From NCBI GenBank assembly GCA_017442365.1, contig JAFRZW010000007.1, positions 186,001-250,000 on the forward strand: a stretch of 64,000 nucleotides of DNA. The letters run 5' to 3'. Source of the stretch: Rikenellaceae bacterium. Lineage in GTDB: Bacteria; Bacteroidota; Bacteroidia; Bacteroidales; Rikenellaceae. A program made the position numbers and the translations under genes. The notes under the pieces are model-generated. The model was not told where the DNA came from. It saw only the letters and a program-made list of their open reading frames with translations, and did no database searches. Shown here piece by piece: positions 7,199 to 15,007 of the stretch. The stretch's first letter is position 1. Each line of letters starts with the position of its first letter.

Positions 7199-9124
7199 TT
7201 AGAACATTCGCACGAATACCTCCATCGCCTGATACTCAGCCATTCCGAGCTTGTCGTAGAGCATTGCTGTATTTTGCGTTCGCTCCTCGGCGCGCTGCCA
7301 GAACTCGCGTGGATCCTCACCGGGGAAGGGTACAAGATCCTTCTGCGAGAGGTGGCGATAGATTGCGTGTCGCTTTTTGATCACCTCGTCGGGCGAGAGG
7401 GGCACGGCCATATCAACCATATCCAGACCCCACTCCATCCACGCACCGCGGTAGAGCCACATTCGGCAGTCCTTGAACCACTCATCGTCCTTGACCTGCT
7501 CGACTGCGCCCAATATCGCCTCGATGCAAACGCGGTGCGTACCGTGCGGATCGGCCAAGTCGCCTGCGGCAAAGATCTGATGGGGTTTGATCTCGCGCAA
7601 CAAATTAACGATAATCTCGATGTCGGCTTGTCCCATCGGATTCTTCTTGATGCCGCCCGACTCGTAGAATGGCAGATTCAAGAAGTGGATATTCTCCTCC
7701 TTGACGCCAAACACCGAACAAGCACCCAACGCCTCACCGCGACGCATTGCTCCCTTCAAGTTGAGCAGGGCGCGAGGTTCGGGCATACCCTTACGTTTCT
7801 GGCCGATAATGCGATTGACCTCATCGACCCAATCGCCCAAGCCCATTTCGCGGGCGGTCGAGATAAACTGCTTGATCACATCATCGTGAACGGCCACGTT
7901 GCCCGAAACCTGGTAAGCCACGTGTACGTCGTGTCCCTGATCGGTCAGTCGCATAAACGTACCACCCATCGAGATCACATCATCGTCGGGGTGTGGCGAG
8001 AAGATCACGACGCGCTTGGGGTAGGGTGTCGCACGTTCGGGACGAGTCGAGTCGTCGGCATTGGGTTTGCCACCCGGCCAACCCGAAATGGTATGTTGCA
8101 GGTCGTTGAATACCTTGATGTTGATCGCGTCGAACGGACCCTGCTCTTCGAGCAACTGACCGAGCGAATTGTCGATATAGTCTTTATAGGTAAGTTTGAG
8201 AATCGGCTTTTGGGTCTTCATCGCCAGCCAGATCACAGCCTTGCGAATAAACTTCGGCGACCAATCGCACGTGCCGACCAACCACGGGGCTTTGACACGT
8301 GTCAGCTCCTCGGCAGCCTCCTCATCGACTACAACCTCGATGTTATCGTGCTCTTGCAGATAGGTTGCGGGGCACATCGGGTCGATGTTGCCTTCGATAA
8401 CTCGACCAACCACCTGGGCTTTATCCTCGCCCCACGCCACCAAAATAATCTCTTTCGATGAGAGTATCGTGCCGATACCCATCGTGATTGCCTTCGTCGG
8501 GACTTCGTCGGCCGAAGCGAATGCCGAGGCCTCCTCCTGAATACTCGCATTGCTCAACGCCACCATACGGGTCTTGCTGTTCGAGTATGAGCCTGCCTCG
8601 TTGAATCCGATCTGACCCTTCGAGCCAACACCGAGCAACATCAGGTCGATGCCACCCATCTCGGCTATTTTAGCCTCATAGTCGCGGCAATATTGCGATA
8701 CCTTCTCAACGGGCACCGACGAATCGGGGATAAATATGTTCTCGGGACGAACATTGACATACTCCAAAAACTCCTCGTGAATACGGAAGTTGCGGCTTTG
8801 CTGAGCCTCTTTCGAGATGCCATAGAACTCGTCGAGCGAGAATACTACCACGTTGCGGAAGCTCGCCTCGCCTGCGCGGAACATCTCCACCAACTCCGAG
8901 AATACGCCCAGCGGCGAACTTCCCGAAGTGATACCCAACACAAATCGCTCGCCCGCAGCCTCTTTGGCTTTGATTGCAGCCACGATCTTTTTGGCTACAT
9001 ACTTCACGCCATCGTTCTCCGTATCGAACACATTGGTATTGATACGTTCATAGCGGCGGATAATATCCATCGGCTCGGCATTAGGAATCAAACCGCCCTC
9101 TTTTTTCAGTTTGTATGTTCCCAT
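7199..9124 (-). CDS. NagB-like domain fused to a PIG-L/LmbE deacetylase domain
   Basis: This 641-aa two-domain protein begins with a glucosamine-6-phosphate-deaminase-like fold (about 20-290): GITSGSSPLG at 64-73, SLDEF at 96-100 and LLGVGSKGQIGFNE at 163-176. A PIG-L zinc deacetylase follows (about 370-641) with HPDDD at 378-382 and DPHGTH at 525-530, both zinc-binding motifs intact. In the first domain, the catalytic Asp and His of NagB (D139, H141 in the neighbouring enzyme) are replaced by K169 and Q171, although the Glu (E176) remains. The deaminase reaction may therefore be lost or altered. PIG-L enzymes remove N-acetyl groups from GlcNAc derivatives, so an amino-sugar role is likely. 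The fusion is common in Bacteroidota and usually annotated as nagB. It lies between the purF-type gene and nagB with 42-bp gaps. Confidence 0.88.
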   Translation of the reverse strand: MGTYKLKKEGGLIPNAEPMDIIRRYERINTNVFDTENDGVKYVAKKIVAAIKAKEAAGERFVLGITSGSSPLGVFSELVEMFRAGEASFRNVVVFSLDEFYGISKEAQQSRNFRIHEEFLEYVNVRPENIFIPDSSVPVEKVSQYCRDYEAKIAEMGGIDLMLLGVGSKGQIGFNEAGSYSNSKTRMVALSNASIQEEASAFASADEVPTKAITMGIGTILSSKEIILVAWGEDKAQVVGRVIEGNIDPMCPATYLQEHDNIEVVVDEEAAEELTRVKAPWLVGTCDWSPKFIRKAVIWLAMKTQKPILKLTYKDYIDNSLGQLLEEQGPFDAINIKVFNDLQHTISGWPGGKPNADDSTRPERATPYPKRVVIFSPHPDDDVISMGGTFMRLTDQGHDVHVAYQVSGNVAVHDDVIKQFISTAREMGLGDWVDEVNRIIGQKRKGMPEPRALLNLKGAMRRGEALGACSVFGVKEENIHFLNLPFYESGGIKKNPMGQADIEIIVNLLREIKPHQIFAAGDLADPHGTHRVCIEAILGAVEQVKDDEWFKDCRMWLYRGAWMEWGLDMVDMAVPLSPDEVIKKRHAIYRHLSQKDLVPFPGEDPREFWQRAEERTQNTAMLYDKLGMAEYQAMEVFVRMF

Positions 9125-9166
9125 AGTTTTTTTTGTGTCAAGTAATTTGGTTTGAATGTTGTTTGT

Positions 9167-11038
9167 CTATTTAACGTATTGATTGTAGTAAGCTACGTAG
9201 GCCTCATTGACCAGACGGTTGCCACCCGCAGTGGGGTAGTCGCCCGAGAAGTACCAATCGCCCTTGTTGTTGGGGCACGCCTCGTGCAGACCCTCGATCG
9301 ACTGATAGACGATGCTCACGGGCACGGTGCAATCCTCGGGTGTCAGCATCTTGGTAATCTGTGCCGTAATTTCGTCATCGGTGAACGGAGCATAAATATC
9401 CTTCACGCAATTGACCATCTCATTAACGGGCAACTTAGCCTGCTCCAAACATTTGTGGTAGGTATCGTGCAACAATTGCTCCATACCGCGCTCGCGCAGC
9501 AGTGCCACAGCAGCGTGGAAAGCGATGAACTCGCTCATACGCGACATATCGATACCGTAGTAGTCGGGATAGCGCACCTGAGGCGATGACGAAACGATAA
9601 CGATCTTCTTCGGGTTCAATCGGCTGAGGATCTTGACGATACTCTGTTTCAGCGTCGTGCCGCGAACGATCGAGTCGTCGATTACGGCAATGCTATCCAC
9701 CTCAGGGGTGATCGTGTCGTAGGTGATATCATAGACGTGAGCAGCCAGATCGTTACGGCTTGCACCCTCGGTGATAAACGTACGCAACTTGATATCTTTG
9801 ATAGCCAGCTTCTCGGTACGCACGCTGCGGTCCAGAATGCGCTCGATCTGCTCGGCCTGCGGATTTGCACCCAGAGCCTCGATCTGCTCCACCTTTTGGC
9901 GATTCATATAGTTGTTCATACCCTCGACCATACCGTAGTAAGCCACCTCGGCGGTGTTGGGGATAAACGAGAGTACCAGATGGTCGATGTCGTAATCGAC
10001 CTCGCTGAGGATCTTGTCGCAGAGCAGACGGCCGAGCATCTTACGCTCACGATAGATATCCGAGTCGCTACCGCGCGAGAAGTAGATGCGTTCGAACGAG
10101 CAGGGAGCCAGCTTCTCGGCAGGTTCCATAATCTGCTCGACGCTCACCGTACCATCGCGCTTGATAAACAGACCCTCGCCTGCCTTCAACTCCTTCACCT
10201 GATCGGTGGTCAGATTCATTGCGGTTTGGATTACGGGACGCTCCGATGCAACGATTACCACCTCATCGTCGATGTAGTAGAATGCCGAGCGGATACCCCA
10301 TTTATCGCGCAGTACGAAGCAGTCGCCCGTACCCGTTGCGCCTTCGATCACAAAGCCACCGTCCCACAACGACGATGCTTCGCGCATAATCTTCTGAATA
10401 TTGAGTTCGTCCTCGATCTTGTCGATCAGTTCCAAGCCTGTGTAGCCTTCGCTCATAAAGCGGTGCTGCAACTCCTCGACCTGCTCATCGAGCATATAAC
10501 CGAGCTGTTCGAGCATCAGGAACATATCGGCGTCCTGACGGGGGTGCTGACCCTGCTTAACCACGTGAGCCATCAGTTCCTCGGCATTGGTCAGGCTGAA
10601 ATTACCTGCCAGAACGATGTTACGGCTGCGCCAGTTGTTGCGTCGCAGGAAGGGGTGAACGTACGACATACCGTTGCGACCTCCGGTGCTGTAACGCAGG
10701 TGTCCCACGTAGCATTCGCCCACGTAGGGCATATCCTCGTCTGAGAGTCCTGCTGCGCGACCTTCGGCGATAGCCTTGTTGGCCGAAGCGAAACACTCGC
10801 CAATTGCGCCACTACCGAGCGCTCGTTCGCGGAAAATATACTCGTTGCCGGCTTGTGCAGTGAGCTTGATACAAGCCAAACCTGCACCCTCTTGACCGCG
10901 GTTGTGCTGTTTCTCCATCAACAGATAGAGTTTGTTCATACCGTAGAGGGGCGTACCATACTTTTCAGTGTAATAGGAGATAGGTTTTCTCAACCTAACG
11001 AGGGCGATGCCACATTCGTGTTTAAGTGCCTCACTCAT
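9167..11038 (-). CDS. purF: Amidophosphoribosyltransferase, long Bacteroidota type
   Basis: The 623-aa protein belongs to the glutamine PRPP amidotransferase family, whose members make 5-phosphoribosylamine for purine synthesis. The ATG at 11038 gives MSEALKHECGIALVRL, placing the candidate N-terminal nucleophile Cys at position 9, as in proteins with a short propeptide. The glutaminase domain shows KQHNRGQEGAGLA and the conserved HLRYST. The phosphoribosyltransferase domain has the PRPP signature VIDDSIVRGTTL near residue 450. It is about 120-150 residues longer than classical PurF, with an insert in the glutaminase half and a longer C-terminus. Bacteroidota often carry such a long form besides a standard PurF, so the exact substrate may differ. 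It is first in the leftward purF-(NagB/PIG-L)-nagB run. Confidence 0.85.
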   Translation of the reverse strand: MSEALKHECGIALVRLRKPISYYTEKYGTPLYGMNKLYLLMEKQHNRGQEGAGLACIKLTAQAGNEYIFRERALGSGAIGECFASANKAIAEGRAAGLSDEDMPYVGECYVGHLRYSTGGRNGMSYVHPFLRRNNWRSRNIVLAGNFSLTNAEELMAHVVKQGQHPRQDADMFLMLEQLGYMLDEQVEELQHRFMSEGYTGLELIDKIEDELNIQKIMREASSLWDGGFVIEGATGTGDCFVLRDKWGIRSAFYYIDDEVVIVASERPVIQTAMNLTTDQVKELKAGEGLFIKRDGTVSVEQIMEPAEKLAPCSFERIYFSRGSDSDIYRERKMLGRLLCDKILSEVDYDIDHLVLSFIPNTAEVAYYGMVEGMNNYMNRQKVEQIEALGANPQAEQIERILDRSVRTEKLAIKDIKLRTFITEGASRNDLAAHVYDITYDTITPEVDSIAVIDDSIVRGTTLKQSIVKILSRLNPKKIVIVSSSPQVRYPDYYGIDMSRMSEFIAFHAAVALLRERGMEQLLHDTYHKCLEQAKLPVNEMVNCVKDIYAPFTDDEITAQITKMLTPEDCTVPVSIVYQSIEGLHEACPNNKGDWYFSGDYPTAGGNRLVNEAYVAYYNQYVK

Positions 11039-11085
11039 AGAAGTAGAGTTGTTGTAGAAAAATTGAATTTTAGAAATATCGACCA

Positions 11086-11116
11086 CAAAGGTAACAAATG
11101 CGCGTCAGACATCAAA
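11086..11116 (-). promoter_or_regulatory. Promoter of the purF-type operon
   Basis: On the minus strand TTTG (complement of 11113-11116) and TACCTTTG (complement of 11086-11093) are 19 bp apart, matching the Bacteroidota TTTG / TAnnTTTG promoter. The start codon is 48 bp downstream. Confidence 0.75.
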
Positions 11117-11224
11117 CACTTCGTACCCCATTTTTTCAATTTTTTTATACATTTTTTTCGTCGCGCTCGTGCGTGAGTATTATGCGCGCGGGCGCAAACC
11201 GTCAGTTTTTGTTTGTTGAGGGAG

Positions 11225-11254
11225 TTTGTAGCGGGCGAAAAATCGCTAAATTTG
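11225..11254 (+). promoter_or_regulatory. Promoter of the BASS-type transporter gene
   Basis: TTTG (11225-11228), an 18-bp spacer and TAAATTTG (11247-11254) match the Bacteroidota promoter. The ATG is 40 bp downstream. Confidence 0.72.
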
Positions 11255-11294
11255 CACCCGAAAACAATCCCCAAACACGAACATTCAGACTCAG

Positions 11295-12185
11295 ATGAAT
11301 CCGACCGTTAAAACAATTTCGATGCCCACGGTGATGATCGCGGGCGCACTCTTTTGCCGACAGATTATGGCTCTCGATACGTGGTGCGACCACCGCATTA
11401 CACCCGTAGTGATCTTTACGATGCTCTTCATCACCTTTTGCCGTGTCGATATGCGTCAAATGCGATTGCAACCGATGCACTTTTGGTTGATTGCCTTTCA
11501 ATTCGTGGTGGCGCTGGCATTGTACGCAGCGCTGGCGTGGTGGAACGTTACGGTGGCGCAGGGAGCACTGATTTGCGTGATGGCACCCGTTGCAATGGCG
11601 GCGGTGGTCATTGGCGGAATGTTGGGTGCGAATATCGTTACGATGACGACATACAGCCTGCTGTGTAACTTTGTTTTCGCCTTCTTAGCACCTGCTGTGC
11701 TGTCGTGGGTGGGCGACGGAACCTGCTCATTTACAGAGATTCTTGGTCGCGTAGCTCCGATGTTGGTGCTGCCCTTTGTGGTGGCTCAGGTGTGTCGCCA
11801 TTCGTTGCCTCGTGTGAGCGATTGGGTGTCGCGCCACGGCTCGATCTCGTTCTATGCGTGGTTGGTGGGCTTGGCTGTGATTATGGCGCGCACCACCTGC
11901 TTTATTCTCGATTTGACCGATGCCGACGTGATGACCGAGTTGGCATTGGCGGCAGTGGCGCTGGTGGTCTGCATTGCGCAATTCTCGCTCGGACGTCGCC
12001 TTGGTCGTTACTATGGCGATCCTGCGGCGGGAGGTCAGTCGCTCGGTCAGAAGAATACGATCCTCGTGGTGTGGATCTCGCAGACCTTCCTCGATCCGCT
12101 TTCGTCGATCGCTCCGACGGCCTATATCGTGTGGCAAAATTTAGTCAATAGTTACCAGATGTGGCGTGCCCGCGAGCAGAAGTAG
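11295..12185 (+). CDS. BASS-family (bile acid:sodium symporter-like) transporter
   Basis: The 296-aa polytopic membrane protein has about 9-10 hydrophobic segments over its whole length. The arrangement of small-residue-rich helices (VMAPVAMAAVVIGGMLGAN at about 98-116), with a later SLGQKNTILVVW segment (about 255-266), resembles the crossover regions of the BASS superfamily, which also contains ArsB/ACR3-like and pantothenate or keto-acid carriers. Several acidic and His residues of bile-acid carriers cannot be confirmed, so the substrate is unknown. The gene stands alone with its own promoter and a hairpin after the stop. It is divergent from the purF-type operon. Confidence 0.62.
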   Translation: MNPTVKTISMPTVMIAGALFCRQIMALDTWCDHRITPVVIFTMLFITFCRVDMRQMRLQPMHFWLIAFQFVVALALYAALAWWNVTVAQGALICVMAPVAMAAVVIGGMLGANIVTMTTYSLLCNFVFAFLAPAVLSWVGDGTCSFTEILGRVAPMLVLPFVVAQVCRHSLPRVSDWVSRHGSISFYAWLVGLAVIMARTTCFILDLTDADVMTELALAAVALVVCIAQFSLGRRLGRYYGDPAAGGQSLGQKNTILVVWISQTFLDPLSSIAPTAYIVWQNLVNSYQMWRAREQK

Positions 12186-12207
12186 GGTAGCCACAACTAT
12201 AAACGAT

Positions 12208-12237
12208 GACGCCACCTCGAACGATCGGGGTGGCGTC
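12208..12237. terminator. Hairpin between convergent BASS and DUF486 genes
   Basis: A perfect 12-bp inverted repeat (GACGCCACCTCG 12208-12219, CGAGGTGGCGTC-type arm 12226-12237 with one G-T pair) lies 22 bp after one stop and 23 bp after the other. T-runs are weak on both sides, so it is a probable bidirectional terminator. Confidence 0.65.
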
Positions 12238-12259
12238 AGTCTATTTAAGTGAGGGTTAG

Positions 12260-12628
12260 TTATTTACGGAAAATGAAATAGACCGCCAAAACCAAGAACA
12301 AGAAACCGATTGCGTGATTCCAGCGCAGCGCTTCGGTACGGAAAACGAGCACCGTAAAGAGAGTGAAAACCGTCAGCGACACAACCTCCTGAATCACCTT
12401 CAACTCGACCAGCGAGAACGGACCGCCATTCTCGCGGAAACCGATACGGTTGGCGGGCACTTGGAAGAAGTATTCGAACAGCGCAATGCCCCAGCTAATC
12501 AGCACGATAGCGACCAATCCGAGCTTGTCGAAACCCTTCATCTGACTAAATTTCAGGTGGCCGTACCACGCCATTGTCATAAATATATTGGACATCACGA
12601 GCAGTCCGATTGTCATCAATCCCTTCAT
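12260..12628 (-). CDS. DMT-type small membrane protein, DUF486 family
   Basis: This 122-aa protein has four predicted transmembrane helices. The sequence MKGLMTIGLLVMSNIFMTMA and the following WYGHLKF, then SWGIALFEYFFQVPANRIG, are typical of DUF486, a four-helix relative of the drug/metabolite transporter superfamily. Such half-size proteins are thought to work as dimers, and no substrate is known. It has its own start 182 bp from the upstream DUF6624 stop, with a composite repeat in between. Nothing unusual was seen in the coding region. Confidence 0.85.
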   Translation of the reverse strand: MKGLMTIGLLVMSNIFMTMAWYGHLKFSQMKGFDKLGLVAIVLISWGIALFEYFFQVPANRIGFRENGGPFSLVELKVIQEVVSLTVFTLFTVLVFRTEALRWNHAIGFLFLVLAVYFIFRK

Positions 12629-12680
12629 TTCGATTTGGTGTTAAAAGTGTGTCAAAATCGGCCGCAAAATTATGCAATTT

Positions 12681-12751
12681 AATTCAAAATTCAAGATTCA
12701 GAATTCAAAATTATTTACGGTGCTTTAATTTAAGTCTCATCATTGGCGGGT
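12681..12751. repeat. Composite intergenic repeat: ATTCNNA heptads plus half module A
   Basis: 12681-12712 carries ATTCAAA, ATTCAAG, ATTCAGA, ATTCAAA units. It is followed by a tail (ATTATTTAC, 12709-12718) shared with the copy at 19165-19174, and then by TCATCATTGGCGGGT (12737-12751), one arm of module A without its partner. Confidence 0.8.
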
Positions 12752-12771
12752 GGGGCGCGTGTTTATAGCAA

Positions 12772-12800
12772 CAAAAAAAGCCACGCCCAAAAGCGTGGCT
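12772..12800 (-). terminator. Terminator of the M48/DUF6624 transcription unit
   Basis: On the minus strand AGCCACGC (12800-12793) pairs with GCGTGGCT (12786-12779) around a TTTTGG loop and is followed by seven Ts. It lies 10 bp after the DUF6624 stop. Confidence 0.88.
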
Positions 12801-12809
12801 CAATTTTGT

Positions 12810-13439
12810 TTATTCAAAATCTTCAACCGAGAGCGATGGATCATAGATACAGGGTGCGCCGTAAGTTTTGGCAACCTTTCGGCAGTAGCGTTTGATTGGC
12901 GACAGCCCCATCGAACGACGCAGGCGATTGAGCTTGCGAGGATTCTCGATCGGCCAAACGTAAATGGGCGCATTCGCCTCAGCGCTACGACGTTGAACGG
13001 TCTGAGTTCCATAGCGTTGCGGTGTGCCTTGCCGCATACATACACGGTCGAATAGTGTAGCATAGTCGCTCTTTGAGATCACACCCTTGACCGTCTGCTC
13101 TTCGACCAATGGCAGGTAACGCAGTTGGTAAGCGAGTGGAGCGTGGTCGATCACAAGCCAAATTGTGTGATGAGCCTCATCGGACAGACCTCGCGGCCAC
13201 CCCTTTTCGAGCAGGCGTGCGACCACTACCTGATTGACCGAATCGACCTTATCGATTTGCTCTTGTGCGGCAATGACGGCATCAATGTCGAGTTGATCAC
13301 TCTGCGTGAGCGCGATCATTGCCCGCCGTACTGCTTGATCCGAACGATGAACTTCGCGTAGGAGCGAATCAACATTTTGCGCCGCAGCTTCCGCCACGGC
13401 GCAAAATATAATAATTAATAGTAAGGCACTCTTCTTCAA
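12810..13439 (-). CDS. Exported DUF6624-type protein
   Basis: This 209-aa protein has a signal peptide (MKKSALLLIIIFCAVAEAAAQ). The body contains the HHTIWLVIDHAP block (about 90-101), LPLVEEQTVKGV, a YATLFDRV segment and RYGTQ, the pattern I associate with DUF6624, a family of unknown function often found in Bacteroidota. The start appears to be TTG at 13437-13439. It gives a standard signal sequence, and no in-frame ATG lies nearby. The 40 bp between it and the upstream M48 gene are almost entirely heptad repeats. It is probably co-transcribed with the M48 gene. No catalytic motif is recognised. Confidence 0.72.
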   Translation of the reverse strand: MKKSALLLIIIFCAVAEAAAQNVDSLLREVHRSDQAVRRAMIALTQSDQLDIDAVIAAQEQIDKVDSVNQVVVARLLEKGWPRGLSDEAHHTIWLVIDHAPLAYQLRYLPLVEEQTVKGVISKSDYATLFDRVCMRQGTPQRYGTQTVQRRSAEANAPIYVWPIENPRKLNRLRRSMGLSPIKRYCRKVAKTYGAPCIYDPSLSVEDFE

Positions 13440-13443
13440 CTTA

Positions 13444-13479
13444 AATTGTGAATTGTGAATTGTGAATTGTGAATCCTCC
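13444..13479. repeat. Heptad array (AATTGTG)4 between the M48 and DUF6624 genes
   Basis: Four perfect tandem copies of AATTGTG occupy 13444-13471 and are followed by GAATCCTCC, touching the M48 stop codon at 13480-13482. In the sense of the M48 gene the unit is ATTCACA. The array fills the entire intergenic leader of the TTG-initiated DUF6624 gene. Confidence 0.88.
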
Positions 13480-14253
13480 TTACTTTTTCTTTGTATAAGC
13501 GTCAGCCATCTCTTTGATACGTGCGGCGCGGGTTGCGCTGTCGGGGTGGGTCGAGAACATTTGAGCCACCTTCGAGGCGGTCTGCGAGTTGCTGCTGCCC
13601 GCCATCTGGATCAACTTGTTCAGCGCGTTGTACATCGCATAGGGACTGCGACCGTTGGCGATACACATATTGAAAGCCTCCTCGTCGGCTGCAAACTCTT
13701 GTTTCTGTGAGAATTGAGCCTCACCGTAAGCCGTAGCGATCGCACCGAGCTGCGAGTTGGTCAGGTTTTCGAGCGTGGGGCTGATCGAGCCGATAGCGTC
13801 TTTGAGTGCTGCGGTGCGATAAGCCTGCTTCATCATATTCTTGGTGTCGGCGTGTTTGAGGTGTCCGATCTCGTGTCCGATCACTGCAAAAACTTCATCG
13901 TCGGTCATTGCGTCCATCAGACCCGAATAGACACGGATACTGCCGTCGCCACAAGCGAAGGCATTGACTTCGTTGGTTTCATACACCTTGAAATTGAGCT
14001 CCATACCCTCGACACCTTTGAGGTTCTTGATGAGCTTGTTGAGGCGCTGAGTGTACTTCGAGGTCGAAGGAGCGATTTTGTTCTGCTGGTCTTGATAAAC
14101 CATATATTCGCTACACATTTGCGCCACTTGTGCGTCGGTGATAGCCATCGAGGCTGCCAAGTTTGTACCTGCGCTAAGTAATTTCGAGGTGTTGAGCGAG
14201 CTGCACGCACTCATCATCAGCGGGCAGAGCAGAATTACGATAAGTTTTTTCAT
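13480..14253 (-). CDS. M48-family metalloprotease lipoprotein
   Basis: The ATG at 14253 gives a 257-aa protein with a lipoprotein signal (MKKLIVILLCPLMMSAC, lipidated Cys17). A peptidase M48 domain follows. The zinc motif HEIGH is at 127-131 within VIGHEIGHLKHADT, and a later QEFAADEEA supplies the third, Glu ligand. It resembles E. coli LoiP (YggG) and BepA, periplasmic proteases concerned with outer-membrane protein quality, although no TPR region is present. A longer in-frame extension upstream lacks a signal peptide and was not used. The DUF6624 gene follows after 40 bp and may be co-transcribed. Confidence 0.88.
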   Translation of the reverse strand: MKKLIVILLCPLMMSACSSLNTSKLLSAGTNLAASMAITDAQVAQMCSEYMVYQDQQNKIAPSTSKYTQRLNKLIKNLKGVEGMELNFKVYETNEVNAFACGDGSIRVYSGLMDAMTDDEVFAVIGHEIGHLKHADTKNMMKQAYRTAALKDAIGSISPTLENLTNSQLGAIATAYGEAQFSQKQEFAADEEAFNMCIANGRSPYAMYNALNKLIQMAGSSNSQTASKVAQMFSTHPDSATRAARIKEMADAYTKKK

Positions 14254-14283
14254 AATCGTGTGTTTTAGTTTTGTTCCAATGTA

Positions 14284-14291
14284 CAAATATA
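14284..14291 (-). promoter_or_regulatory. Candidate -7 element of the M48 gene
   Basis: The complement of 14284-14291 reads TATATTTG, a match to TAnnTTTG, 31 bp upstream of the start. The -33 position falls inside the 31-bp repeat at 14301-14331 rather than on a TTTG. Confidence 0.55.
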
Positions 14292-14300
14292 TTAATTTTT

Positions 14301-14331
14301 TGAGAAAAAATCGCACTCTCGATTTAACTTT
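14301..14331. repeat. 31-bp exact direct repeat, copy 1
   Basis: Identical over 31 bases to 16392-16422 (begins TGAGAAAAAATCGCACTCTC). It lies between the Lrp and M48 genes, both leftward. Confidence 0.9.
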
Positions 14332-14352
14332 CTGCGCCGATAATATTTTCGA

Positions 14353-14820
14353 TTACCCGATCGGAATGGCGTATGTGTTTTTGACCTCGCCCATCACGAA
14401 TGAGGAGTGGAGCGAACCGATACACTCCAACTCGCCCAAAATTCGCAACACGAAACTTTGGTACGCCTTCATACTTGCAGCGTGAATTTTAAGCAGAAAA
14501 TCGTATTCGCCCGAGATGTTGTAACACTCGACCACTTCGTCCATATGATTGACAGCCTCCATAAATCGGTTGGCGTTCTCGAATGAGAGCTGGTTCAATT
14601 TGATGTAACAGAAAGCCATAAAGCCACGATCGAGTTTTTCGGCATCGAGCACAGCTACATAGCGACGAATGTAACCTTGTGATTCAAGCCGTTTTACGCG
14701 CTCAAAGACGGGCGTGGGGGAGAGGTGCACGCGGGCAGCCAACTCTTTGTTGGTCAGCGAGGCGTCCTGCTGCAAAGTGCGCAAAATCGCAATGTCGATA
14801 GCGTCGAGTTGTTCGGTCAT
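14353..14820 (-). CDS. Lrp/AsnC-family transcriptional regulator
   Basis: The 155-aa protein starts at the ATG at 14820 (MTEQLDAIDIAILRTLQQDA). An N-terminal winged helix-turn-helix (about 5-65, NKELAARVHLSPTPVFERVKRLE) is followed by an AsnC/Lrp ligand-binding RAM domain (about 70-152, with NISGEYDFLLKI). Family members are small-molecule-sensing regulators, often responding to amino acids, and typically autoregulate. It is divergent from metY, and a perfect AT-rich dyad overlaps its own -7 element. A role in regulating metY and itself is therefore plausible, though the effector is not known. The longer frame upstream was rejected because its extra 35 residues lie within the promoter region. 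Confidence 0.92.
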   Translation of the reverse strand: MTEQLDAIDIAILRTLQQDASLTNKELAARVHLSPTPVFERVKRLESQGYIRRYVAVLDAEKLDRGFMAFCYIKLNQLSFENANRFMEAVNHMDEVVECYNISGEYDFLLKIHAASMKAYQSFVLRILGELECIGSLHSSFVMGEVKNTYAIPIG

Positions 14821-14894
14821 AATGTGTCGGAAATATTTTCTTTTTGATAGCTTTACAAGCTGCGTTTGTTGGGTTCGTATTTTGTTTTCAGTTG

Positions 14895-14926
14895 CAAAAT
14901 TAGTGTAATTTTCTATGTTTTGCAAA
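14895..14926 (-). promoter_or_regulatory. Promoter and candidate operator of the Lrp-type gene
   Basis: On the minus strand TTTG (complement of 14923-14926), a 20-bp spacer and TAATTTTG (complement of 14895-14902) form a full Bacteroidota promoter. A perfect dyad AAAATTA-GTG-TAATTTT (14896-14912) overlaps the -7 element. Its size and AT-rich symmetry fit an Lrp-family operator, implying autorepression. Confidence 0.65.
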
Positions 14927-14953
14927 TTACTTGGAGAAATATTTATATCAATC

Positions 14954-14961
14954 TAATTTTG
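14954..14961 (+). promoter_or_regulatory. Candidate -7 element of metY
   Basis: TAATTTTG matches TAnnTTTG and lies 46 bp before the metY ATG. A TTGG at 14931 is in the approximate -33 position. The Lrp-type dyad at 14896-14912 is some 40 bp upstream, where bound regulator could act on this promoter too. Confidence 0.6.
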
Positions 14962-15007
14962 CCACGACAAACGAGATTAATCGACAACGATATAAATAAA
15001 GATAGAA

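Noticed and set aside
13444..13471. Possible CRISPR or minisatellite-like locus at the heptad arrays
   Set aside because: Units are 7 bp with no spacers, and no cas gene is present; these are simple tandem repeats.
14821..15007. Possible SAM riboswitch upstream of metY
   Set aside because: The stretch is AT-rich and contains promoter elements and a dyad for both divergent genes, but no conserved SAM-aptamer core was recognised.
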